Positions 27,530 to 35,219 of a stretch of DNA of 64,000 bases are shown one piece after another. Under the pieces are notes generated by a model. The model was not told the origin of the DNA. It ran no database searches and worked only from the letters and a program-made list of their open reading frames with translations. Every line of letters begins with the position of its first letter. Position 1 is the first letter of the stretch. Location of the stretch: the NCBI RefSeq assembly GCF_005490985.1, contig NZ_CP027869.1, positions 248,001 through 312,000 of the forward strand, given 5' to 3'. Both the position numbers and the translations under genes were made by a program. This stretch comes from Curtobacterium sp. SGAir0471 (GTDB lineage Bacteria > Actinomycetota > Actinomycetes > Actinomycetales > Microbacteriaceae).

Positions 27530-28363
27530 ATGAGCGACCAGGCGGAACGAGCGGCACGCGAGACCGGACGGCAGGCGCGGCGCGTCGCCGACAGCAGGTG
27601 GTTCGAGCTGACGGCGCGGGCCGGCTACGTCGGCAGCGGTGTCGTCCACCTGCTCATCGGCTACCTGGTCGTGCTCCTCGGCTTCGGGAACGCCTCCTCG
27701 GGCAGCGAGACCGACCAGTCCGGTGCGCTCGAGCAGCTCGCGAAGGTGCCCGGCGGTGTGGTCCTGCTCTGGGCCGTCGCCGTCGGGACCGCCGCGCTCA
27801 CCCTGCGGCTCCTGCTCGAGGCCGTCGTCGGCGGCCGGTCCGACAGCGCGCGCGGGTGGGCGGCCCGGGCGAAGGACGCCGGCAAGGCGATCGTGTACGG
27901 CGTCGTGTCGTACTCCGCCGCGACGTTCGCGCTCGGCGTGGGGAAGAGCTCGAGCGGATCGAGCCGGAGCGCCGCCGCCCAGGCGCTCGCGACGCCCGGT
28001 GGGGTGTTCCTGCTGCTCGCCGCGGCGGCCGTCGCGATCGCGATCGGCATCGGACTCGTCGTCATCGGGTGCCGTCGCTCGTTCCGGAAGCACATCGTCC
28101 GACCGCCGCGGAGCCTGGACCGACCGGTCACCGTGCTCGCCGTCGTCGGGTACGTCGGCAAGGGCCTGGCGGTGGTCGTCGTCGGCGTGCTCATCGCGGT
28201 GGCGGGCTTCCGGAGCGATCCCGGCCAGGCGACCGGCCTCGACGGGGCCTTCGACGCGGTGCGACAGCTCCCCGCCGGGTCGGTGCTGCTCGTCGCGATC
28301 GGCGTCGCCTTCCTGGCCTACGGCGTCTGGAGCTTCTTCCGCGCCCGCTTCGCGCGCCTCTGA
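27530..28363 (+). CDS. DUF1206 family membrane protein
   Basis: 277 residues from ATG 27530; CAGGCT ends 7 nt upstream. After a charged N-terminus, three repeats of a two-helix unit are visible, each starting with an aromatic/GY motif: RAGYVGSGVVHLLIGYLVV, then KAIVYGVVSYSAATFALGVG, then VGYVGKGLAVVVVGVLIAVAG. This is the DUF1206 repeat, giving six membrane helices. Function is unknown. It is separated from rtcB by a terminator-like hairpin, so it is a separate transcription unit. Confidence 0.88.
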   Translation: MSDQAERAARETGRQARRVADSRWFELTARAGYVGSGVVHLLIGYLVVLLGFGNASSGSETDQSGALEQLAKVPGGVVLLWAVAVGTAALTLRLLLEAVVGGRSDSARGWAARAKDAGKAIVYGVVSYSAATFALGVGKSSSGSSRSAAAQALATPGGVFLLLAAAAVAIAIGIGLVVIGCRRSFRKHIVRPPRSLDRPVTVLAVVGYVGKGLAVVVVGVLIAVAGFRSDPGQATGLDGAFDAVRQLPAGSVLLVAIGVAFLAYGVWSFFRARFARL

Positions 28364-28445
28364 TATGTTGGAAGCAGCTCGCCTCCTGCTGGGGGGATGA
28401 GAAGTCGGAGCCGGTGCACCTGGGGTATACCAGGTCCCGGCTCCA
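28361..28445 (+). ncRNA. Candidate small RNA (extended -10 promoter plus hairpin terminator)
   Basis: TGATATGTT (28361-28369) is an extended -10 element starting at the stop codon of the DUF1206 gene. About 30 bp downstream of the expected start site the hairpin GGAGCCGG/CCGGCTCC with inner ACCTGG/CCAGGT (28407-28444) closes the unit, and an AGCA...TGCT mini-hairpin precedes it. There is no credible ORF in this strand. It may be a short transcript of about 70 nt, or simply the terminator of DUF1206 and of the minus-strand gene. Confidence 0.3.
28407..28444. terminator. Hairpin between DUF1206 and the DUF3800-like gene
   Basis: An 8-bp outer stem (GGAGCCGG with CCGGCTCC) and a 6-bp inner stem (ACCTGG with CCAGGT) enclose the loop GGTATA. 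It sits between convergent genes and probably terminates both. Confidence 0.7.
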
Positions 28446-28470
28446 GCGCTGTCCGTGGGTCGTCCGCGCG

Positions 28471-29043
28471 TCAGGGCTCGACCTCGAACGTCTGGACGAC
28501 GCTCGCCAGGGGTACCGGTAGGGGCCGGGCATCGGTGACCGCTCGTCCGATGGCACCGAGGACCTGGTCCGGCAACCACAGCAGCGGCTCGCAGCGTGGA
28601 TCGCCGTGCTCGATCCGCAGCGACGAGGGGATCACTCGTCGTCCGCGGAGCGCCTCGACGACGCGGAGATCACGGGTGTCCAGCGCTGCTGCTCGACGCT
28701 CGAGCGTCAGGACCGAGACGCCGAGGACGGCGAGTTCCCACCCGAGGCGCTCGAGGCAGACGGCTCTGGCGCGTTCCTCCCGCCGGAGATCGGTCGGCAT
28801 GCCGATGACGACGAGGTGTCGTGCGGGCAGCGCGGCGATCGCGGTCTCGACCCGATCTCGTTCGCGGTGGCCGAGGTCGTGCCAGTGCAGCTTGCCTCGC
28901 GTCGGTCGGAGCGTCCGCAGCGTCTCCCGCGTCGTCGCCGCGTCGTCGGTGTCGACGACGGACGCCCCGAGGAGGTACGCGGGACCGCTCCAGCCCGTCG
29001 ACCGGATGCTCTCGTCGCCCCAGGCGTGCAGTGGACAGATCAC
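28471..29043 (-). CDS. DUF3800-like protein (RNase H-fold, orphan)
   Basis: 190 residues; GTG 29043 is the best in-frame start, and a nearby CTG (29031) is possible. The N-terminus has an aspartate-glutamate 'WGDES' element followed by a strand and ASVV, as in DUF3800 proteins, whose predicted RNase H fold starts with a catalytic D-E-S. The mid-part has KLHWHDLGHRERDR and VVIGMPTDLRREERAR. The end has RIEHGDPRCEPLLWLPDQVLGA, resembling the conserved acidic 'D' near the last helix. Many actinobacteria carry this stand-alone gene; a role in nucleic-acid processing is only predicted. Confidence 0.65.
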   Translation of the reverse strand: MICPLHAWGDESIRSTGWSGPAYLLGASVVDTDDAATTRETLRTLRPTRGKLHWHDLGHRERDRVETAIAALPARHLVVIGMPTDLRREERARAVCLERLGWELAVLGVSVLTLERRAAALDTRDLRVVEALRGRRVIPSSLRIEHGDPRCEPLLWLPDQVLGAIGRAVTDARPLPVPLASVVQTFEVEP

Positions 29044-29134
29044 CCGTCGAACGTGCCACTCGGGGTCCCTCGGCCGTGAATGCTCCGCATTTCGCTGGTA
29101 GGCCGTGCACGCCGCCCCCGGTAGACGGGGACGC

Positions 29135-30010
29135 ATGCACACCGACGCCGTGACCGGGCCCGTGACCGTCTTCTGCGACGAACAGGCCGTGCTCGCGGAG
29201 AGCATCGTCTGGGATCCGACCACGGAGCGGCTCCGCTGGACGGACATCACCCTCGGGCTGCTCACCACCGCCCGCGCGGACGGCACGGTCGAGTCGAGCG
29301 TCGCGCTGCCGCCGCCCCTGGCGAGCTTCCAGCCCCGCGCCACCGGCGGGTTCGTCGCGGCACTCGGCGACACGGTGGTGCTCACCGACGAGCACGGCGT
29401 GGTCGAGCGCGAACTGGTCCGGGTGCACCACGCGACCACCGAGATGCGGTTCAACGAGGGCAAGTGCGACCCGTTCGGCCGGTTCCTCGTCGGCAGCATG
29501 GACCTCTCGGACCAGGACCCCGCGGGAGCGCTGTACTCGATCGAGCCCGACGGCACGACACGGGTGCTCCGCGGCGGCTTCGGCGTGACGAACGGCATCG
29601 AGTGGTCGCCCGACGGCAGCGTCATGTACGTCACGGACACGAGCACCTCGACGATCTACCGCGGCTCGTACGGCCCCGAGGGCGATCTCGGCGAGCTCGA
29701 GCCGTTCGTCAGCGGCGCTGCGCACGACGGACTGGTGCGCGACGACGAGGGCTGCTTCTGGACGGCGGTCTACGGGGCTGGTCGCGTGGAGCGGTGGGAC
29801 GCCGAGGGCCGGCACCTCGAGACCGTCGAGGTACCGGCGCCGAACGTCACGTCGGTGGCCTTCGGTGGCCCGGACCGGTCGACGCTCTTCGTCGGTACCG
29901 CGCGGGAGAACAGCACCGAGGAACAGCTCGAGCAGTACCCGCACTCCGGCGCGGTCTTCGCGGTGCCCACACGGGTGCACGGCGCTCCGGCGTCCGCGTT
30001 CGGCGGCTGA
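29135..30010 (+). CDS. SMP-30/gluconolactonase family protein
   Basis: 291 residues from ATG 29135; TAGACG ends 7 nt upstream. It is a six-bladed beta-propeller, with AESIVWDPTTERLRWTDI (metal-binding Glu), MRFNEGKCDPFGRFLVGSMD, NGIEWSPDGSVMYVTDT (Asn and Asp ligands) and HDGLVRDDEGCFWTAVY. The family hydrolyses sugar lactones such as gluconolactone or L-arabinonolactone with a divalent metal. No sugar dehydrogenase or dehydratase genes adjoin it, so the lactone is not identified. It is cytoplasmic (no signal). Confidence 0.9.
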   Translation: MHTDAVTGPVTVFCDEQAVLAESIVWDPTTERLRWTDITLGLLTTARADGTVESSVALPPPLASFQPRATGGFVAALGDTVVLTDEHGVVERELVRVHHATTEMRFNEGKCDPFGRFLVGSMDLSDQDPAGALYSIEPDGTTRVLRGGFGVTNGIEWSPDGSVMYVTDTSTSTIYRGSYGPEGDLGELEPFVSGAAHDGLVRDDEGCFWTAVYGAGRVERWDAEGRHLETVEVPAPNVTSVAFGGPDRSTLFVGTARENSTEEQLEQYPHSGAVFAVPTRVHGAPASAFGG

Positions 30011-30051
30011 ACCGCGGGTACCGTAGGAGGTCGCCGATCCCAGGAGGCCCC

Positions 30052-31155
30052 GTGGACGAACAGGACGACCGGAACCCACCGCCCGCTCCCGACCCCGCCG
30101 GTGCGCTGGCGCGCGCCGAGGACGCCGACGTGCAGGTCGAGGTGGACCGGATCGCCGTCGACGGCACCTACGTCCGCGTCAGCTCGATCGGGCACCCCGG
30201 CGACCGGGCGTTCGTCCTCGTGGCGGGGCTCGGGATCGCCGCCACCTACTACGAGCGACTCGCGCCGCACCTCAACGAGAACGGCCCGGTGCACGCCCTC
30301 GACCTGCCGGGCTTCGCCGGGGTCCCGCGGTTCCGAGGCGCGGTGTCGATCGAGCGGTACGCGGACGCCGTCGAGCAGGTCATCCGTGAGCTGCGGCTCG
30401 AGGACCCGGTGCTCGTCGGCCACTCGATGGGCACACAGGTGGTCACCGAGGTGGCTGCGCGCAACCCGCACATCCGCGACCTCGTGCTCATCAGCCCGGT
30501 GGTCGACAGTCGCGCCAGGAGCATCCCGACGTCGGCGTTCCGCTTCCTGCGGTCGTCCCTCCACGAGCCCGCCGCGGTCCGCTGGCACGGGATAACCGCG
30601 TACGCGCTGTGCGGCTGGCACTGGTTCCGGAAGGTGCTGCCCCGGATGATCGCGTTCCCGATCGAGGACCGCGCCGCCGAGGTGCAGGCCCGCACGCTCA
30701 TCGTCCGCGGGGAGCACGACGCCCTGGTGCCGCGCGACTGGGTCCGGTCGCTGGCGCGGGTGTTCCCGCACGCGGTGCTGCGCGAGGTCGTAGACGGTGC
30801 CCACTCGGTCATGCACGCGCAGGCGGACGCGGTCGCCCGGCTCGCCGTGGCGCTCGTCGACGGGCGGATCACCGACCGCGGGGTCGGCTCGCTGCAGCGG
30901 GTGCGCGACGACACGACGTCGTCCGACCTCGCGCGGCTCGGCCCGAAGGACGCCTGGCTGGTGGTGAAGTCGCGCTTCATCGAGCTGTTCGGCATGGCGA
31001 AGGGCGACGACGAGCAGCTGGAGCGGGCGAAGTCCGCGCACGCGGTCGCGATGGCGGACGGCGACGGGATCCCGGTCGACCCGGACGACCGTCGCGAGGT
31101 GGTCGACGACGTCGCACCCGAGGTGCGCGACCAGCACGGGAACGACCAGCACTGA
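30052..31155 (+). CDS. Alpha/beta hydrolase
   Basis: 367 residues from GTG 30052 with AGGAGG 4-5 nt upstream, and a TACCGT -10-like element about 30 nt before. The hydrolase core runs about residues 30-275, with the nucleophile elbow VGHSMGTQ (Ser), an acid in RGEHDALVPRDW and His in VDGAHSVMH. The remaining about 90 residues form a polar acidic C-terminal extension not found in the basic fold. The substrate is unknown; it is probably a cytoplasmic esterase, lipase or C-C hydrolase-type enzyme. Confidence 0.88.
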   Translation: MDEQDDRNPPPAPDPAGALARAEDADVQVEVDRIAVDGTYVRVSSIGHPGDRAFVLVAGLGIAATYYERLAPHLNENGPVHALDLPGFAGVPRFRGAVSIERYADAVEQVIRELRLEDPVLVGHSMGTQVVTEVAARNPHIRDLVLISPVVDSRARSIPTSAFRFLRSSLHEPAAVRWHGITAYALCGWHWFRKVLPRMIAFPIEDRAAEVQARTLIVRGEHDALVPRDWVRSLARVFPHAVLREVVDGAHSVMHAQADAVARLAVALVDGRITDRGVGSLQRVRDDTTSSDLARLGPKDAWLVVKSRFIELFGMAKGDDEQLERAKSAHAVAMADGDGIPVDPDDRREVVDDVAPEVRDQHGNDQH

Positions 31156-31189
31156 CGTGCGTCGCGGAGGGTGGTGGGCCCCGTCAGAA

Positions 31190-31244
31190 CCGCGAGAGCG
31201 ACAGTGTCCGCCCGGACTCCGGGCGGACACTGTCGCTCCCGCGG
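31190..31244. terminator. Very long near-perfect palindrome, family B
   Basis: 31190-31215 pairs with 31219-31244 (26 bp, one A:C mismatch) around a 3-nt ACT loop. It contains the arm CCGCGAGAGCGACAG. It sits between the convergent hydrolase and FAD reductase genes. A sister copy lies at 63777-63831. Confidence 0.85.
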
Positions 31245-31269
31245 CACACTCACGGAGCCGACGCGAACG

Positions 31270-32463
31270 TCACGGGGTGATGCGCCCCGGCAGCATGTCC
31301 CGCGTCAGACCGTGCGCGTCGGCGAGCACCTTGCGTGCATCGTCGGTCTTGTCGGAGACGTTCCAGAGCAGCACGCCGCGGACCGTGTCGTCGTCGTCCA
31401 GGTAGTAGACGACGCCGGTGGTCAGGGGTTCCTGCCAGTCCTCGACGGTCTGCAGCTCGGTCGAGACCTGTCCGACGGCCTCGTAGCCCGTGTCGAACAC
31501 GTTCGAGTAGAACATCGGCGTGTGGTCGTAGGTCTCGTCCGCGTCGGCGAGGTTCCGCCCGACCTGACGGCCCTGCTCCTTCGCGTTGTCGACGTGCTCG
31601 ACCCGACGCGTGCCGAGGATGCGGTCCGGGTACTCGGCGACGTCGCCCGCGGCGAACACCGACTCGTCGTCGGTCACGAGCGTCGACGACACCACGATGC
31701 CGTCGCGCACGGTGAGACCGGCGTCGGCGGCGAGCTGCGTCTGCGGCTCGATGCCGAGTCCGGCGACGACCGCGTCGGCCTCCAGGACCGATCCGTCGTC
31801 GAGCGTCAGGGACACCCCGTCGTCCGACTCCGTGCCCTGCTCGACACGGCTCCCGGTACGGAGCTCGACACTGTGGTCGACGAACCGCTGCTGGAACGCG
31901 CGCGCGAGGTCGTCCGGGAACATGTGTCCGCCGAGGACCTCGTCCGGCGTGACCAGGGTCACCCGGGCGCCGTTCTGCACGATGCCCGCGGCGATCTCGG
32001 TGCCGATGTAGCTGCCGCCGACGACGGCGACGTGCGCGCCGGCGTCGGCGAGCTCGCGGAGCCGGCGGTAGTCGTCGGCGCTGCGGTAGTCGAGGACCCG
32101 CGTCGAGGGCGAGAGGCCCGGCAGGCTGCGTGGCTTCCCGCCGGTGGCGAGCAGCAGGCGCTCGTAGCCGTGGGTCTGGCCGTCGTCCGTCGTCACGGTC
32201 TTCGCCTGGCGGTCGATCGCCGTCACCCTGGTCCCGAGCACGAACGTCGCGCCGGTCTCCTCGGTGTGCAGGTCGACCTTCTCGTCCCAGCTGAACTCCG
32301 GGTCGGTCCAGAGCTTCTTCGACAGTGCCGGACGGGCGTACGGGCGGTCGGTCTCCTCGCTGATGATGCCGATCGAGCCGTCGGCGTCGATCTCGCGGAT
32401 CCCGCGGGCAGCGGCGTCGGCCACCATCCCGCCTCCGACGATCAGGTAGCGGAAGTCGGTCAT
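31270..32463 (-). CDS. FAD-dependent NAD(P)H oxidoreductase (ferredoxin/rubredoxin reductase type)
   Basis: 397 residues from ATG 32463. The N-terminal FAD motif is YLIVGGGMVADAAARG, the second dinucleotide motif is VAVVGGSYIGTEIAAG (NADH/NADPH), and the FAD-binding VFAAGDVAEYPD lies near residue 280. The C-terminal segment is like reductase-C domains of AIF/ferredoxin reductases. There is no CxxC redox pair, so it is not a disulphide reductase. It is the last gene of a minus-strand unit behind Dps and an SDR (8 nt after the latter), suggesting a role in redox stress. Confidence 0.88.
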   Translation of the reverse strand: MTDFRYLIVGGGMVADAAARGIREIDADGSIGIISEETDRPYARPALSKKLWTDPEFSWDEKVDLHTEETGATFVLGTRVTAIDRQAKTVTTDDGQTHGYERLLLATGGKPRSLPGLSPSTRVLDYRSADDYRRLRELADAGAHVAVVGGSYIGTEIAAGIVQNGARVTLVTPDEVLGGHMFPDDLARAFQQRFVDHSVELRTGSRVEQGTESDDGVSLTLDDGSVLEADAVVAGLGIEPQTQLAADAGLTVRDGIVVSSTLVTDDESVFAAGDVAEYPDRILGTRRVEHVDNAKEQGRQVGRNLADADETYDHTPMFYSNVFDTGYEAVGQVSTELQTVEDWQEPLTTGVVYYLDDDDTVRGVLLWNVSDKTDDARKVLADAHGLTRDMLPGRITP

Positions 32464-32470
32464 GGTTCTC

Positions 32471-33271
32471 CTAGATGGTGGCGACCGAGCCGGAGTCGAC
32501 CCGGTAGTTCGACCCGTTGACGAAGCTCGCCAGGTCAGAGCAGAGGAAGGCGACGACGTTCGCGACCTCCTCGGGCTCCCCGCGGCGACCGAGCTCCATG
32601 TACGGACGCTGCTCGTCGAGGAAGCTCGAGATCGCCTCGTCGAACGAGGTCCCCTGCTCCTTCGCGCGCTCGTCCATCATCGCGTCGGTCATCGGCGTGT
32701 GGATGAAGGCCGGGCTCACGGTGTTCACCAGCAGCCCCTCGGAGGCGTACGACCGCGACAGGCCCTTCGCGAACGAGAGCACGCCGGCTTTCGCGGCGCA
32801 GTACGGCAGTTCGTCGTCGTACGGCTGCGAGGCGTCCTCGGAGACGAGGTAGACGATGCGACCCCAGCCGCCGTTCCGCAGGTCGCCGATGAACTCGCGC
32901 GTGATCCGCACCGGTCCCATCAGGTCGACGTCGATGGTGTCGAGCCAGCCCTGCTCGTCGATCTCGTGGAACATCCCCTGCGCGCCCGTGATGCCGGAGG
33001 ACTGCACGAGGATGTCGATCTCGCCGACGGCGTCGCGCACCTTGTCGTGCAGCGCGGCGAGGGACTCGGCCTTCGTCACGTCCGCGGCGAAGGCGAACAG
33101 CTTGCCGTGCGGCGCCTCGAGCTGGTCGGCGCTGGTGTCGAGGCGGCCCTGGTCGAGATCGGTGACGACCACGGTCGCACCCTCCGCCAGGAGGATGCGA
33201 GCCGTGTTCCAGCCGATGCCGGAGTCGCCACCGAAGACCAGGGCGGTCCTGCCCCGGATCCCGAGGTCCAC
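32471..33271 (-). CDS. Short-chain dehydrogenase/reductase
   Basis: 266 residues from ATG 33271. It is a classical SDR with the cofactor motif VFGGDSGIGWNTAR, where the usual T-G-G is replaced by F-G-G. The DVDLMGPVRITR region, catalytic S in YLVSED, and Y-x-x-x-K in YCAAKAG are present. It ends RVDSGSVATI, the usual SDR 'DGG' end altered to D-S-G. It resembles 3-oxoacyl-ACP/glucose dehydrogenase-like SDRs; the substrate is unknown. It starts 2 nt after the Dps stop, so it is cotranscribed with dps. Confidence 0.88.
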   Translation of the reverse strand: MDLGIRGRTALVFGGDSGIGWNTARILLAEGATVVVTDLDQGRLDTSADQLEAPHGKLFAFAADVTKAESLAALHDKVRDAVGEIDILVQSSGITGAQGMFHEIDEQGWLDTIDVDLMGPVRITREFIGDLRNGGWGRIVYLVSEDASQPYDDELPYCAAKAGVLSFAKGLSRSYASEGLLVNTVSPAFIHTPMTDAMMDERAKEQGTSFDEAISSFLDEQRPYMELGRRGEPEEVANVVAFLCSDLASFVNGSNYRVDSGSVATI

Positions 33272-33273
33272 GG

Positions 33274-33780
33274 TCAGGAGGCGGTGGAGGCTTCGGCGGT
33301 CGCCGGGCTCGTCGCCGCCGCGAGGGGCGTGCGCGGGGCGCGGTTCTCGGCGGAGACCATCCAGGCGAGCTGCTCGAGGCGCTCGATGAAGCCGTGGAGC
33401 AGGTCCGCGGTCGTCGGGTCCTCGTCGTCGACCTCGTCGTGCACGTCGCGCATGGTGCCCGTGGCCTGGTAGAGGCGCAGGGTCACCAGGTCGATGGCGT
33501 CGTGCGTCGAGACCTCGCCCTCCGGGAACGGGTCGAGGTGGCTCGACTGCGCCACGGTGGCCGAGCGCCCGTCCGGCACGGCGTAGAGCGCGCGCATGCG
33601 CTCGGCGGTGTCGTCGGCGAACTCACGGGCGGCGTCGACGATCTCGTCGAGCTGCAGGTGGAGGTCGCGGAAGTTGGTCCCGAGGATGTTCCAGTGGGCC
33701 TGCTTGCCCTGCACGTGCAGGTCGATGAGGTCCACGAGGACCGCCTGGAGGTTGGCGGCGAGCTTGTCCGATGCGTGCAT
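33274..33780 (-). CDS. dps: Dps family ferritin-like DNA-protection protein
   Basis: 168 residues from ATG 33780, with the strong ribosome-binding site AAAGGAG upstream. The inter-subunit ferroxidase ligands have the exact Dps spacing: H29 (QAHW), H41, D56 and E60. The N-terminal helix is of the ordinary length. A flexible Ala/Thr/Ser C-terminal tail of about 20 residues may contact DNA. It forms a 12-subunit shell that oxidises Fe2+ with H2O2 and shields DNA. It is the first gene of a dps-SDR-FAD reductase operon, with a MarR gene upstream. Confidence 0.94.
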   Translation of the reverse strand: MHASDKLAANLQAVLVDLIDLHVQGKQAHWNILGTNFRDLHLQLDEIVDAAREFADDTAERMRALYAVPDGRSATVAQSSHLDPFPEGEVSTHDAIDLVTLRLYQATGTMRDVHDEVDDEDPTTADLLHGFIERLEQLAWMVSAENRAPRTPLAAATSPATAEASTAS

Positions 33781-33843
33781 GATCGGCTCCTTTCGCGATC
33801 GGTGACCCTTCCGGTCTACGCGGTCGCGCGGTGCGCGCTCTCA

Positions 33844-33855
33844 GTGCACGTGCAC
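33844..33855. promoter_or_regulatory. Perfect 12-bp palindrome upstream of dps
   Basis: GTGCACGTGCAC lies in the gap between the MarR gene and dps. It has the size of a MarR-type half-site dimer operator. Which protein binds it is not shown by sequence. Confidence 0.35.
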
Positions 33856-33883
33856 CCGGGCGTCCCCCGTGGTGCCGACCTGC

Positions 33884-34396
33884 TCAGTGCTCCGGTGCGG
33901 GGTCCACCTGGTCGACGGCGTCGCGCATCCGCTCGAGGAAGGACGCGATGACGCGGGCGTCGGCGGCGGACAGGCCCTCGGCGATGGACATCATCCGCCG
34001 GTGCATGACGCCGAGGGTGGCCCGGACCTCGTCGTCGGTCTCGGTCGTCGGGGTGATCACGAGGGCGCGACGGTCGGTGGGGTGCGGGTCGCGACGGACG
34101 TGGTTCGACTTCACGAGCCGGTCGATCAGGATCGTGGTCGAGGCCGACGAGATCTTCAGGTACGCGGCCAGGTCCTTCGGCTTGACGATCCGTCCGGCGC
34201 GCTGGGCCTGCAGCAGGTAGCGGACGGCGAGCAGGTCGGTCTCGCCCATGCCCATCGAGTCACGGGTCCGCCGCCGCATCGCGGTCTCGGCCGCTCGGTA
34301 GCGGCGCAGGGCGTTCAGCACGGCGACACCGCGCTGGGTGGCGTCGTCGTCGGGGAACCAGTACCCCGACGCCTCCGTGATCTCCTGCGTCGACAT
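33884..34396 (-). CDS. MarR family transcriptional regulator
   Basis: 170 residues from ATG 34396; TACCCT ends 7 nt upstream, so the longer frame from 34498 was not used. A winged helix is visible at about residues 50-115: LAVRYLLQAQRAGRIVKPKDLAAYLKISSASTTILIDRL then KSNHVRRDPHPTDRRALVITPT (the wing). There are no cysteines, so it is not an OhrR-type thiol sensor. Its gene lies just upstream of dps in the same direction and follows the FMN reductase gene, so it is a candidate regulator of this redox block. Confidence 0.9.
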   Translation of the reverse strand: MSTQEITEASGYWFPDDDATQRGVAVLNALRRYRAAETAMRRRTRDSMGMGETDLLAVRYLLQAQRAGRIVKPKDLAAYLKISSASTTILIDRLVKSNHVRRDPHPTDRRALVITPTTETDDEVRATLGVMHRRMMSIAEGLSAADARVIASFLERMRDAVDQVDPAPEH

Positions 34397-34474
34397 GTCG
34401 TTCAGGGTAACCCGTCTGGTATCTCGACCACCTAGCGGATCCAGGTGCTGAGGACGGGTCGTGACGTCCTGATC

Positions 34475-34522
34475 GACGGACGGGAGGCGCGGTACCACCC
34501 GGCACCGCGCCTCCCGTCCGTC
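34475..34522. terminator. Palindrome family A hairpin
   Basis: GACGGACGGGAGGCGCGGT (34475-34493) pairs perfectly over 19 bp with 34504-34522 around a 10-nt loop. It lies just downstream of the minus-strand FMN reductase and upstream of the MarR promoter, so it probably separates the two units. Confidence 0.8.
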
Positions 34523-34550
34523 CTGTGGTCGCGTGACGCGACCGGTCGGC

Positions 34551-35108
34551 TCAGGCCGCGACGCGCTCGTCCGCCGCGTCGGCCAGGGCGCGGAGCGCGC
34601 CCTGCACGAGGTCGACGACCTCGGCGTCCTCGCGCGGGTGGGTCTCGGCGAACCGGACGACCGACTGCGGGATGGCGACCTTGACGTCCTCCAGGACCTT
34701 CGCGCCGGCGATGCCCGCCGACTTGCGGGCGTCGTCGTGCGCCCACACGCCGCCGTACTGACCGAAGGCCGAGCCGATGACGGCGAGCGGCTTGCCGGAC
34801 AGCGGCGAGGCGCCGAACGGACGCGAGCCCCAGTCGAGCGCGTTCTTCAGCACGGCGGGCATCGTGCCGTTGTACTCGGGTGTGACGAGCAGGACGGCGT
34901 CCGCGGCGGCGACGGCGTCACGGAAGGCAACGGCGGCAGTCGGCGGGGTGTCGCCGTCGATGTCCTCGTTGTAGAAGGGCAGGTCGACGATGCCGTCGAA
35001 CGTGGTGAGCGTGATCCCCTCGGGAGCGTGCTGCTCGGCTGCCTCGGCGAGCTTCCGGTTGATCGAGCCGGCGCGCAGGCTGCCGACGAGGACGAGGACG
35101 TTCGTCAT
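34551..35108 (-). CDS. NADPH-dependent FMN reductase (flavodoxin-like)
   Basis: 185 residues from ATG 35108 with a GAAGGGAAG ribosome-binding site. It has the FMN-phosphate loop VLVGSLRAGSINRKLAE, the TPEYNGTMPAVLKNALDWGSR segment and the AFGQYGG loop, all typical of the NADPH-FMN/azo/chromate/quinone reductase family (ArsH/ChrR-like fold). It reduces quinones or other electrophiles by two-electron transfer. A palindromic operator just upstream suggests inducible expression. Confidence 0.9.
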   Translation of the reverse strand: MTNVLVLVGSLRAGSINRKLAEAAEQHAPEGITLTTFDGIVDLPFYNEDIDGDTPPTAAVAFRDAVAAADAVLLVTPEYNGTMPAVLKNALDWGSRPFGASPLSGKPLAVIGSAFGQYGGVWAHDDARKSAGIAGAKVLEDVKVAIPQSVVRFAETHPREDAEVVDLVQGALRALADAADERVAA

Positions 35109-35126
35109 GGGTCTTCCCTTCTCTCC

Positions 35127-35142
35127 GTGACCGTTCGGTCAC
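35127..35142. promoter_or_regulatory. TetR-type palindromic operator before FMN reductase
   Basis: GTGACCG-TT-CGGTCAC lies 18 nt upstream of the FMN reductase ATG. TGACCGNNCGGTCA is a common TetR-family operator form. No TetR gene adjoins it, so the regulator would act from elsewhere. Confidence 0.6.
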
Positions 35143-35219
35143 GCAAATGGTGTCCGGGACGACCAATGCGGTTCCTGGACGCTGCATTCCCTCCGGACCG
35201 AGCTGGGTAGGTTGGCCGG

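Noticed and set aside
28361..28445. tRNA-like structure after DUF1206
   Set aside because: There is no TTCRANY arm, anticodon arm or CCA-type acceptor pairing; only a compound hairpin is seen.
30001..30052. SMP-30 and alpha/beta hydrolase as a frameshifted single gene
   Set aside because: Each has a complete domain, and the second has its own -10-like element and AGGAGG site.
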